NCBI RefSeq assembly: GCF_019583405.1
Contig: NZ_SZUU01000002.1
Location: 434,001-498,000 of the forward strand
Source: Bacteroides fragilis
GTDB taxonomy: Bacteria; Bacteroidota; Bacteroidia; Bacteroidales; Bacteroidaceae
DNA: 64,000 bases
Direction: 5' to 3'
This document shows positions 22,354-29,092 of the stretch, piece by piece. The stretch's first letter is position 1; every line of letters begins with the position of its first letter. Position numbers and translations under genes: made by a program. Below the pieces are notes generated by a model that searched no databases, was not told where the DNA came from, and saw only the letters and a program-made list of their open reading frames with translations.

Positions 22354-22533
22354 TCAAGCCCAATATTTTCCGAAACGATTGCATTTAATCATTTCATCTA
22401 ATTTCAACTGTTTCCTACGGAACTTATTTATTGCTCGTTTATTTGATTGTCTTCTGCTGGAACTGCAATGCTTCTTATCCATTCGACATTGGTAACAATG
22501 ACATATCCCAATGCCTGTATATGACTCCTTCAT
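22354..22533 (-). CDS. Small cysteine/lysine-rich protein (59 aa)
   Basis: A 59-codon frame starting MKESYTGIGICHCYQCRMDK. Cysteines at 11, 13, 16 and 23 plus His12 and His22 form a probable zinc knuckle, followed by a basic segment (SSSRRQSNKRAINKFRRKQL). Nucleic-acid binding is a reasonable inference. Lies between two other small genes on the same strand. Confidence 0.55.
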   Translation of the reverse strand: MKESYTGIGICHCYQCRMDKKHCSSSRRQSNKRAINKFRRKQLKLDEMIKCNRFGKYWA

Positions 22534-22547
22534 GTCTGTACTTGTTA

Positions 22548-22814
22548 TTAGCTATTCATTGTTTTCCATTTCATTGCCACTTTCTGCATTTCATCAAGTA
22601 TCCCTTCTGAAAATGCGTGCCAATCTTCTTTATAAGTTTTAGTACAAAACAGTGGAACCGGGGAATCATTCAAATAAAAATCAATCCATGAATACCCCTT
22701 TACGCTATCATAATTGCTTCTTCTATATCTAAGTATAGGACGAAGTTCTCCTGATAGATAAGATTTTTTGTCCTTATCCAAAGCTTCTATTAGTAGTTCT
22801 TTCCTTTTATTCAT
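22548..22814 (-). CDS. Hypothetical protein (88 aa)
   Basis: An 88-residue protein starting MNKRKELLIEALDKDKKSYL, a helix followed by a compact part with SNYDSVKGYSWIDFYLNDS and a final helix (HAFSEGILDEMQKVAMKWK). Overlaps the upstream 64-residue gene by 8 bases. No family recognised. Confidence 0.5.
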   Translation of the reverse strand: MNKRKELLIEALDKDKKSYLSGELRPILRYRRSNYDSVKGYSWIDFYLNDSPVPLFCTKTYKEDWHAFSEGILDEMQKVAMKWKTMNS

Positions 22815-23001
22815 TGTCGTTTCTTATACAATCCTCGTACGCCCTTATAGATTTATCACCCGTTTCAATAATATACGTAATAACAGTTTCATTATTATTG
22901 CCCCAAATTTGAAAACTCTTAATACTTCCATGATAATAGCCTACATCCTCTTTGAAGAACTTTACTTTATCACCTACATTAAACTTTGTATTTATATTCA
23001 T
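22807..23001 (-). CDS. Hypothetical protein (64 aa), SH3-like
   Basis: A 64-residue all-beta protein: MNINTKFNVGDKVKFFKEDV, then the strands GSIKSFQIWGN, TVITYIIETGD. The 'F..GDKV.FF' opening and strand pattern look like a small SH3-like or KOW-type barrel. Role unknown. Overlaps the next gene by 8 bases. Confidence 0.5.
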   Translation of the reverse strand: MNINTKFNVGDKVKFFKEDVGYYHGSIKSFQIWGNNNETVITYIIETGDKSIRAYEDCIRNDNE

Positions 23002-23018
23002 ATCTTAATTGTTATTAA

Positions 23019-23195
23019 TCAATCTGCATCATATTCTACATCAATTATTTCTTCGGACTGATAAGCCACTGGCAATGTCATATCTTTCCGTAACATCCGC
23101 CACATATAGGTAATAGCGGTTTCCTCATCATCGGCATATACTTCCCGTATTCCGGAGTATGAACCGTAATAATATCTTATAGTGTATTTATTCAT
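23019..23195 (-). CDS. Hypothetical small protein (58 aa)
   Basis: A 58-codon frame starting MNKYTIRYYYGSYSGIREVY with a central helix (DDEETAITYMWRMLRKDM) and an acidic end (EEIIDVEYDAD). The 'YTIRYYYGSYSGIREVYADD' start resembles small beta-helix proteins found beside phage genes. Follows the methyltransferase by 12 bases. Confidence 0.55.
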   Translation of the reverse strand: MNKYTIRYYYGSYSGIREVYADDEETAITYMWRMLRKDMTLPVAYQSEEIIDVEYDAD

Positions 23196-23207
23196 TTCTG
23201 ATTTGTT

Positions 23208-23948
23208 TTACGCTAATTGTTTATCAAATCCTTTAATACATTCAAATAGGTATTTTGCAACGCAAGGATTAACAGCATTTCCTATCGAGCCGACTCTGTG
23301 TGTCCAATTGGGAAACCCATCATCATTTCTAACAATGCTATGCGCTGGGATTTCAAGAATCCTTTTTGCGCAAGTATATCCGATACTCGTATCTGATGTC
23401 CACTCTTTAAATATCGAGTTAAAGCGTCCATCGTTGCAAATGTCGCCTTGTAATCCGATTTTGTCGGAGTAGGCAATAAGGTAAAGTCTTTCCCTTTTGT
23501 GCGGGTATCCAAAAGCGTAGTTTGATATACATTGCCATTCCGCATTAAACCCGATTTTGGAAAGATCGCATAAGACTTGCTCAAGACCGGAAATAGTGAG
23601 AGCTGGCGAATTTTCAATGATGACGTATTTAGGTCTAACTTCCCGTACAATTCGATACATTTCGCTCCATAACCCGGAACGCTTCCCTTTAATACCTTCA
23701 CGCTTTCCGGCAACGCTGATGTCTTGACACGGAAATCCTCCACTAATGATGTCCACATATCGGAGACCGGTTGTTTTTGTAATATCAGTGAATCTTTCTG
23801 CATAAGGAAATTTGGTTTTTAATATTTCACCTTGAAATTTTTCTATCTCACAATTCCACAAAGTATCAATTCCGGCCATCTCAGCACCTAATTCAAAGCC
23901 ACCGATCCCACTAAATAGAGAACCGTGCGTTAGTTCACTTTGCTTCAT
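23208..23948 (-). CDS. DNA cytosine-5 methyltransferase
   Basis: A 246-residue C5 methyltransferase. Motif I is LFSGIGGFELGAEMAG (residues 11-26), motif IV GGFPCQDIS with catalytic Cys74, motif VI ENSPAL (112-117), motif VIII KRERLYLIAY, motif X GSIGNAVNP near the end. The target-recognition region is very short (about residues 160-215), so it is near the minimum size for the family. The ATG at 23948 starts MKQSELTHGS; a longer upstream frame to 24008 overlaps the previous gene. Most of its second half is overprinted by another recognisable frame (23282-23803). It may protect phage DNA from host restriction. Confidence 0.9.
   Translation of the reverse strand: MKQSELTHGSLFSGIGGFELGAEMAGIDTLWNCEIEKFQGEILKTKFPYAERFTDITKTTGLRYVDIISGGFPCQDISVAGKREGIKGKRSGLWSEMYRIVREVRPKYVIIENSPALTISGLEQVLCDLSKIGFNAEWQCISNYAFGYPHKRERLYLIAYSDKIGLQGDICNDGRFNSIFKEWTSDTSIGYTCAKRILEIPAHSIVRNDDGFPNWTHRVGSIGNAVNPCVAKYLFECIKGFDKQLA
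23282..23803 (-). CDS. Overprinted phage protein of the 'LLPTPT' type
   Basis: A 173-codon frame fully inside the methyltransferase gene, shifted by +1. Its sequence is not random: VKTSALPESVKVLKGSVPGY, then LDLNTSSLKIRQLSLF, SYAIFPKSGLMRNGNVYQ, FTLLPTPTKSDYKA, and a final MMMGFPIGHT. Each has a match in the phage protein family usually encoded just downstream of C5 methyltransferases ('SYA.FPKSG.MRNG..Y', 'LLPTPT..D', 'MMGFP..W'). A start at the Met at 23758 is also possible. Both frames are therefore conserved across the same 520 bases. The family's role is unknown, perhaps to assist or guide the methyltransferase. Confidence 0.75.
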   Translation of the reverse strand: MQKDSLILQKQPVSDMWTSLVEDFRVKTSALPESVKVLKGSVPGYGAKCIELYGKLDLNTSSLKIRQLSLFPVLSKSYAIFPKSGLMRNGNVYQTTLLDTRTKGKDFTLLPTPTKSDYKATFATMDALTRYLKSGHQIRVSDILAQKGFLKSQRIALLEMMMGFPIGHTESAR

Positions 23949-23967
23949 TTCTATACTGTTATGATGG

Positions 23968-24360
23968 TTATTTATTCTCAAAAACATGCGCAAACACACA
24001 CTTTTCATCAGACAGTTCTAAACCAAGTTGCGACGGGTACCGTTTGATATAATTATAAAATTCAAACATCTTCTTGTCATCGTCACCGCAACGGTCAATC
24101 AATAACCTGATGAAGGCAAGGAGACAATCCGAGTCATTTCCAAAGTTTTCCTGTGTGGATAATTGCGTTTTGTCAACATCCTGTTTTAGCCTTCGGATGG
24201 CGGAAATCGCAGTGTTGAAGTTGCGTTTTGCATCATGACGCAATTCATAGCCTTGTTTTCCCATTTCACTTCTCAAATCGTAGAGAAGCGTTTCCACGAC
24301 GTCAGTCAACACGTAGGTTAGGTTGAGCGTCGTATTAAGATTTGTTGTTCCTACTAACAT
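23968..24360 (-). CDS. Hypothetical helical protein (130 aa)
   Basis: Starts MLVGTTNLNTTLNLTYVLTD, all-helical, with RLKQDVDKTQLSTQENFGND and a conserved-looking 'FYNYIKRYPSQLGLELSDEK'. No known motif or signal peptide. Lies between the methyltransferase and the small gene 24364 with short gaps, in the early gene run. Confidence 0.5.
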   Translation of the reverse strand: MLVGTTNLNTTLNLTYVLTDVVETLLYDLRSEMGKQGYELRHDAKRNFNTAISAIRRLKQDVDKTQLSTQENFGNDSDCLLAFIRLLIDRCGDDDKKMFEFYNYIKRYPSQLGLELSDEKCVFAHVFENK

Positions 24361-24363
24361 GTT

Positions 24364-24549
24364 TTATTTATTTCTTAAGCTTATAAAGCCTCGTTTAACC
24401 AACTCCATCAGATCCGACATATCCTCTTCGCTTATTTCTGCCTGAGTTTCACCATTGACAGACATATAGTGAGGAATGCCAAATCGATCACGGATTCTCT
24501 TACGGATAACAGGAGTAGACTTGTTCTCCCAGTAGATAGTTACCTTCAT
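24364..24549 (-). CDS. Hypothetical small protein (61 aa)
   Basis: A 61-residue protein starting MKVTIYWENKSTPVIRKRIR with strand-helix composition and an acidic helix (ISEEDMSDLMELVKRGFI). Overlaps the upstream gene by four bases (ATGA type). No family recognised. Confidence 0.5.
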   Translation of the reverse strand: MKVTIYWENKSTPVIRKRIRDRFGIPHYMSVNGETQAEISEEDMSDLMELVKRGFISLRNK

Positions 24550-25166
24550 GGTGGCTGCTTTAACAGTTCAAGAGCTTCAGTATCCCCGGATTCTGCACGA
24601 CGTTTCAGAGCCTTATATTCACCATACGTGATTCCATTTCCACTCTCTGGAGGATATAAAGGCTTAAATTTATCCTTCTCTTTAATGCTTTCCTCTTGTG
24701 CAATCGTATCACGATGAATATCGTATTTGATAAGCCAATTCATAATAACTTCCCCATCCATACGACCAAATATCTGTCCAAATACGCCTTTCTTAGCCAT
24801 ATTGAAAAACAACTTAAAGTCTTCCTGGATATAATGGGGATATGATTCTATTATCAAATTTATGGTATCTCCCACCTGTAATGCATCCATTGATCCATTG
24901 ACAGAGTAAAAATGAAGAAATCTGTTCAACCATTTGACCATTAAAGCCCGTAGATATTCTCCACCAAACTCTTTTTCTATAGTCGAAATAGACAAACAGA
25001 CGCTATCCTGAGCCTGAAACACATCAAGGACATTCTTGGGCCTAATGCTGTCCCAATATAGCATCGGCGAGGTCTTCAAGAGACTGACGGCTTGATGCTT
25101 TGTCTTGGGCAACTCTCCCACCGGTATAAGTTCCTGTGATTGATATTGAATTACTTGATTTTCCAT
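24546..25166 (-). CDS. DUF6633-like replication-module protein
   Basis: A 206-residue protein starting MENQVIQYQSQELIPVGELP, with a helical domain (CLSISTIEKEFGGEYLRALM) and an acidic, proline-rich end (KPLYPPESGNGITYGEYKAL). Proteins of this type follow DUF4373 replication proteins in Bacteroides phages; a helicase-loader or DnaT-like role is conceivable but not shown. The family number is uncertain. Overlaps the DUF4373 gene by 125 bases in another frame. Confidence 0.45.
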   Translation of the reverse strand: MENQVIQYQSQELIPVGELPKTKHQAVSLLKTSPMLYWDSIRPKNVLDVFQAQDSVCLSISTIEKEFGGEYLRALMVKWLNRFLHFYSVNGSMDALQVGDTINLIIESYPHYIQEDFKLFFNMAKKGVFGQIFGRMDGEVIMNWLIKYDIHRDTIAQEESIKEKDKFKPLYPPESGNGITYGEYKALKRRAESGDTEALELLKQPP

Positions 25167-25911
25167 TAAATTTTTCTCTATTAGCCCACGTAGCAAGTCT
25201 TTTCGCTACTTCCCACGTTTGATTAGTTTCAAATTTCATTTTGGTTTCTGACTTGTTAAGTTCAGACCAGTAGTCGAAGAAAGCACGTATCATCTCCTTT
25301 CCGTATCTTTCTACATACGGAATTAAAGACTGATAGAAAACATCTCTTCGTTTGAGTGTAGCAGCTTTAGCTGCGGCAAGTTTCTTAGCTTGTTCGGCTT
25401 TCTTTGCCTCTACGTTAGTAGAGGTTTCTTTACTTTCTTTTTTATTTCTCTTTACCTTTACTTTACTTTGTTCATTATCACTGTTATTAATTGAATTATT
25501 TGCATGATTAATTGAATTATTTGTGCAATCAATTAAATATTCTGGAATTATAGTAGTTTCTTTTCGTTGATAAGTAGCAAGAAGAAATCTCTTTTGAATG
25601 CCGGAAGATGTGAGTATCTTGTATTTTTCGTAAAGCGTATTGTCGAAAAAACCGACCTGCAATGCTTTTATCAACACTTCCTTTACTGCGCCCTCGGAAA
25701 CCCCAACTGTGTCAGCAATAACAAAAGGCAAATCTTCATCCCACAATATGTAATACCCCTCATCTTTGTAGATATTACATAGCAGGCAAATAAGTATAGA
25801 AGTGGATTGAGAACCACATGCTCGCGAAATCTTCCTTATCTTAACGTCCGAAAAGAAACCGACATCCATAGGGAAATAGTCTATCCCTTGTTTTGTAGGT
25901 CTGCCAGCCAT
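25042..25911 (-). CDS. DUF4373 (Lin1244/Lin1753-like) replication protein
   Basis: A 289-residue protein. The N-terminal DUF4373 domain covers residues 1-115 (GIDYFPMDVGFFSDVKIRKI and CNIYKDEGYYILWDEDLPF), a winged-helix part typical of phage replication initiators. A low-complexity, Asn/Ser-rich linker lies at about 130-160. The C-terminal part carries SWELNKSE-type helices as in DnaD-like domains. Probably binds the phage origin and loads the helicase. Downstream gene overlaps by 125 bases. Confidence 0.8.
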   Translation of the reverse strand: MAGRPTKQGIDYFPMDVGFFSDVKIRKISRACGSQSTSILICLLCNIYKDEGYYILWDEDLPFVIADTVGVSEGAVKEVLIKALQVGFFDNTLYEKYKILTSSGIQKRFLLATYQRKETTIIPEYLIDCTNNSINHANNSINNSDNEQSKVKVKRNKKESKETSTNVEAKKAEQAKKLAAAKAATLKRRDVFYQSLIPYVERYGKEMIRAFFDYWSELNKSETKMKFETNQTWEVAKRLATWANREKFNGKSSNSISITGTYTGGRVAQDKASSRQSLEDLADAILGQH

Positions 25912-25937
25912 GTTACTTAGGTTTAAAACTCATATTT

Positions 25938-27110
25938 CTAAAATCTCACGTTAGTTAATTGTCTACCATTAGAAAATACCGCCCATTTCCCATTGCCGCT
26001 ATCAAATAACCGCAAATCCGACACCTCTCCGAAACGTTTAATGTTACCACATAAATCAACGATCCACCCACACTCTTTCTGAGGATGTGGACGAATAGCC
26101 CGACCAGCTATCTGATACCACATAGCAAGTGACATCGTAGGACGGGCCATAACAACCGTATCAAGCTCAGGATAATCAAAACCGGTGGTAAGTACACCTA
26201 CATTCGCCACTACTGGTATTTCGCCAGCCTTGAACGCTTCGAGTATTCTTTCACGCTCGCCTTTTGGAGTATCACCGGAAACAATGACACAGCCAGGAAT
26301 AGACCATGTTAGCCGTTCGGCTTCTTTCAAGAAGCGGGTAAAGACTAATATTCCTTTCCGTTTACCTCCTGATTTGGGGTTCATTAGCCTTTGAACGATA
26401 TGGACGAGATAACCGTAGAAGTCTATTCGCTCGTATTCCTTTTGGACTGACTTGTCCGTGTAGTCGGAACCGGTAGTATTCACTTTCAAATTGAGTTCAT
26501 CCCATCCGGATGGATTCATAGGATAGTAGTTGAGTTTCGCCAAGTAACCCATATCAAGCAAGGTTGACACTTGTACATGGTATATAACCTCTTTAAAAAT
26601 TGCCGGGCGGGTACGGGTAATGAATTTCAGCATTGAGCCGAAATCTTGGCTTGAAGAAAGGCGGTATGGAGTTGCAGTCAAGCCAAGAACCTTACAATTA
26701 ACGGCTTCAAAGAAATCCTTATACATACCCTCTTTGGGGTTTACAAGGTGGCATTCGTCCACGATGATGTTCTTGAAGTGGGTGAACAGTTCGGGATGAT
26801 TCTTCACACTGCCGATTGTTGCGAATGTTATCCGGCTTATCTCCTTTGAGTTGAAAGAAGCCGAATAAATGCTACAGTCAAGTATTCCGTATGAACAGAG
26901 TTTCTTAAAGTTCTGTTCGAGTATTTCCTTACTCGGCTGAAACACCAAAGTGTGCCCCTCAAGCCTTACGGCTATATCCGCTATGATAAGCGATTTGCCA
27001 CTTCCCGTAGGCAAAACCATGATGGCATTTGTTTTCTTCGCTTTGTTGTTGAAGAAAGAAACGGCTGCATCAGAGGCTTTCTGTTGGTAATCTCGCAATA
27101 CATAACTCAT
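25938..27110 (-). CDS. DEAD/DEAH-box helicase
   Basis: A 390-residue SF2 helicase. The Q-like motif is LRDYQQKA, Walker A LPTGSGKS (residues 33-40), Walker B/DEAD box VDECHL, motif III GLTATPYR, and motif VI GRAIRPHP (QIAGRAIRP). Similar to UvsW/SSL2-type phage helicases. Role in replication restart or recombination branch migration. The stop overlaps nothing; the start shares four bases with the NinG gene's end. Confidence 0.9.
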   Translation of the reverse strand: MSYVLRDYQQKASDAAVSFFNNKAKKTNAIMVLPTGSGKSLIIADIAVRLEGHTLVFQPSKEILEQNFKKLCSYGILDCSIYSASFNSKEISRITFATIGSVKNHPELFTHFKNIIVDECHLVNPKEGMYKDFFEAVNCKVLGLTATPYRLSSSQDFGSMLKFITRTRPAIFKEVIYHVQVSTLLDMGYLAKLNYYPMNPSGWDELNLKVNTTGSDYTDKSVQKEYERIDFYGYLVHIVQRLMNPKSGGKRKGILVFTRFLKEAERLTWSIPGCVIVSGDTPKGERERILEAFKAGEIPVVANVGVLTTGFDYPELDTVVMARPTMSLAMWYQIAGRAIRPHPQKECGWIVDLCGNIKRFGEVSDLRLFDSGNGKWAVFSNGRQLTNVRF

Positions 27111-27586
27111 AAACCTTTCTCCTTTCGTAACTTCTTATTGAGTGCTTTGTAATACTTAATTAGTTGCTCGTACTCAAAATCTGACATCTTAGAAGTACCA
27201 GCAGCTTTTACTTTCAGCAAGTCAAATTTTTGTTGCCCGATTTTGGCTATCAGATTCACCCGATAGCCTTCAAGGTGGTCGGCACGGAAACGGTTGCACG
27301 CACGGCATTCGGCATGGCAATTGTTCTCATCAAATCGGGTAGCCAGATGCGTGCGGCTGAAATAGTGACCACAGTCGGCTTGAGCAAACGGTTTTATCTG
27401 TTCGCATGAGATACATTTGAAATAACCGTTTGGCATACAGTCACGAAGCCGGATGAAAAGGGAAAACTCCTTGTCGAGCTTAGCTTTCAAATCCGGCTTC
27501 TTCTTTACTGTTACCCCTGCTTTATCAAACAGAGGTAAAGGCTTGTCTTTCTTCTTAGCCTTGGTTCGTTTTATGTAGTATGGCAT
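27107..27586 (-). CDS. NinG-type recombination protein
   Basis: A 159-residue protein with the NinG (lambda Rap) zinc region FKCISCEQIKPFAQADCGHY, then CHAECRACNRF, and helix LEGYRVNLIAKIGQQ. Rap is a structure-specific nuclease for branched DNA in lambda; here it fits with Sak4, NinB and the PD-(D/E)XK nuclease. The N-terminus is very basic. The gene shares ends with both neighbours, so it is part of the operon. Confidence 0.85.
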   Translation of the reverse strand: MPYYIKRTKAKKKDKPLPLFDKAGVTVKKKPDLKAKLDKEFSLFIRLRDCMPNGYFKCISCEQIKPFAQADCGHYFSRTHLATRFDENNCHAECRACNRFRADHLEGYRVNLIAKIGQQKFDLLKVKAAGTSKMSDFEYEQLIKYYKALNKKLRKEKGL

Positions 27587-27990
27587 TCTACTATTGGTTT
27601 ACACAATTCAACAACTCGTTTGCAATCCTCCACATCAAACATTCCTATGTGGCAAACTTCATGTGGTATTCCTAATTGAATGGATAACCACAAATAAGCT
27701 TTATTTCTATTTGAAGTGTTGGGGATATGTTTCTTCCAAATTTTATTGATAAGATTGGTCTTAGCTATTTGGTCAAAGTAGAAGTGGGCTTCCTTCTTGG
27801 CTTCCCTCAGTTCTGCATTTGCCAAACGTCCTAATGCTTGGTCTGTACCTTTATGCACACCTACATAAGCCCTGCAATCATGACACAGATAAATCATACC
27901 GTAGGAACGTCCGTAGATTATGGAACTATCCACGTATTCAGTAGGCTTACCGCAATAAGGGCAAATCTTGCCAGTTAATATTTCATCCAT
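27571..27990 (-). CDS. DUF3268-type zinc-finger protein
   Basis: A 139-residue protein. A zinc ribbon opens it (ICPYCGKPTEYVDSSIIYGR and LCHDCRAYVGVH), followed by the family's ALGRLANAELREAKKEAHFY helix. DUF3268 proteins occur in phages and are of unknown function. The terminator just before its start (27993-28030) separates it from the tRNA-like gene upstream, so it needs a promoter close by. Confidence 0.75.
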   Translation of the reverse strand: MDEILTGKICPYCGKPTEYVDSSIIYGRSYGMIYLCHDCRAYVGVHKGTDQALGRLANAELREAKKEAHFYFDQIAKTNLINKIWKKHIPNTSNRNKAYLWLSIQLGIPHEVCHIGMFDVEDCKRVVELCKPIVECHTT

Positions 27991-27992
27991 AA

Positions 27993-28030
27993 TTTTTTAA
28001 TTAAAAGCCCCGAAGCGTATTCTCCGGGGC
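27993..28030 (-). terminator. Strong Rho-independent terminator
   Basis: GCCCCG / CGGGGC stem and a T4-AAT-TA6-like tail on the minus strand. It ends the transcript carrying the repeat protein and tRNA-like gene. Confidence 0.85.
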
Positions 28031-28081
28031 ACAACCGTTATTCACTAACCCTTGCCATTTATGTGTGGCTCACATTTATGT

Positions 28082-28248
28082 GGTGGCAGCAGGATTCGAA
28101 CCTGCATGAGTGGTGTTTTTGCGGTTCTCTGGTTTTAAGCCAGTTTCCCCTAAGATGTCTCGCATGTTGCAGGCTTGGGTATTAACTGTTATCATGGAAT
28201 TTTTCACCTCACATCTTGATTAGCGTCTGCCAATTCCGCCATACCACC
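28082..28248 (-). tRNA. tRNA-Leu(UAA)-like gene with a 75-base insertion
   Basis: On the minus strand the acceptor stem GGTGGTA/TGCCACC (7 bp, one G.U), the D arm GCG..CGC with loop GAATTGGCAGA, and the T arm GCAGG-TTCGAAT-CCTGC are all standard for Leu. An anticodon arm ACTGG-CTTAAAA-CCAGA (loop anticodon UAA) is present. Between D and anticodon arms, however, there are about 75 extra bases, bounded by the complementary sevens AAGATGT and ACATCTT. The variable region (about 22 bases) is also long. A functional gene with an unusual insertion, a processed precursor, or a decaying tRNA are all possible. CCA is not encoded. Confidence 0.6.
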
Positions 28249-28254
28249 ACTATC

Positions 28255-28887
28255 TTATACTTCGATGATTTCAAATTTCCCTTTTTTGATATATATCTTG
28301 TGGTTATAATAGTCCTTGACTATGGCATAATCTGACTGGGGACGTATATTCCCTATACAATCCTCTACATAAGAATTTTCGTAGGCTTTCACCGTTGCGC
28401 TGTCGTAGGCTTCCACCGTTGCGCTGCCGTAGGCTTCCACCGTTGCGCTGTCGTAGGCTTCCACCGTTGCGCTGTCGTAGGCTTCCACCGTTGCGCTGTC
28501 GTAGGCTTCCACCGTTGCGCTGTCGTAGGCTTCCACCGTTGCGCTGCCGTAGGCTTCCACCGTTGCGCTGTCGTAGGCTTCCACCGTTGCGCTGTCGTAG
28601 GCTTCCACCGTTGCGCTGCCTAAGGCAAATGAATAAGTTTTAACCTTATGTATGCCTCGGATGTAAATACCAGCTTGCAATAATTCTTCTTCGGTAAAGT
28701 TATCTTCCAAGTATTCAGCATCAACTATTTTTTCTTCCCTAAATACCCAAAACCAATTTTCGGTAATAGCTATCAGTAAGTCAGCTTTAGTTTCGCTTCT
28801 TAATCCCATTGCATAACCTCTTTGACACGCTCCTGCATTTTTAGCGCGGGTTAACAGGTCTTCTTTCAGTTCTTCGAATGCTTTCAT
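28255..28887 (-). CDS. Octapeptide-repeat protein (SATVEAYD/G repeats)
   Basis: A 210-residue protein. The N-terminal 85 residues are globular and conserved-looking (MKAFEELKEDLLTRAKNAGA and YLEDNFTEEELLQAGIYIRG). Ten copies of the 8-residue unit SATVEAYD or SATVEAYG follow, then a short C-terminal part (SYVEDCIGNIRPQ). Each unit should form one strand pair of a regular beta solenoid. The repeat DNA is near identical between copies, so copy number can change by slippage. Similar repeats occur in other Bacteroides mobile elements; function unknown. Confidence 0.8.
   Translation of the reverse strand: MKAFEELKEDLLTRAKNAGACQRGYAMGLRSETKADLLIAITENWFWVFREEKIVDAEYLEDNFTEEELLQAGIYIRGIHKVKTYSFALGSATVEAYDSATVEAYDSATVEAYGSATVEAYDSATVEAYDSATVEAYDSATVEAYDSATVEAYGSATVEAYDSATVKAYENSYVEDCIGNIRPQSDYAIVKDYYNHKIYIKKGKFEIIEV
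28380..28619. repeat. 24-bp tandem repeat, 10 copies
   Basis: The unit CGTAGGCTTCCACCGTTGCG (plus CTGT) repeats every 24 bases with a recurring single change (T/C in GTC/GCC, giving Asp or Gly). In frame within the gene at 28255-28887. Not a CRISPR array: no spacers. Confidence 0.95.
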
Positions 28888-28913
28888 TGTATATTCATGT
28901 TAATTAGTAAAAT

Positions 28914-29044
28914 TGGAGGATAAGGGTGGACTCGAACCACCAATCAGTATTATTTACTGAGCAGACCCCTGATTTACGGGCAGCACTACATTTATTTTCC
29001 GAGGTGTAGCATATCTCTTTACAATACCATTCTGTCACTTATCC
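28914..29044 (-). tRNA. tRNA-Tyr(GUA)-like gene with an insertion
   Basis: Minus-strand acceptor GGATAAG/CTTATCC (perfect), D arm ACAG-AATGGTA-TTGT, T arm GGTGG-TTCGAGT-CCACC, and an encoded CCA (28914-28916) after the discriminator T. A 17-base hairpin TCAGT-AAATAAT-ACTGA stands where class-II tRNAs (such as Tyr) have a variable arm. Before it, CCCGTAAATCAGG contains a possible GUA anticodon loop, but its stem is imperfect and base 33 is C instead of U. About 35 extra bases with a GCTACA/TGTAGT stem lie between D and anticodon arms. Confidence 0.5.
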
Positions 29045-29092
29045 ATGTTTGCCTGCCATATCTTCACAGACCGAGCAGGCAGGTTAACAAAG

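Noticed and set aside
28082..28248. Group I intron in the tRNA-Leu-like gene
   Set aside because: The insertion is only about 75 bases and is not in the anticodon loop; group I introns are larger.
28380..28619. Possible CRISPR array
   Set aside because: Units are contiguous 24-mers without spacers and are in frame inside a coding gene.
28395..28643. Repeated CRRLPPLR frame on the plus strand
   Set aside because: Follows automatically from the 24-bp tandem repeat of the minus-strand gene; no start context.
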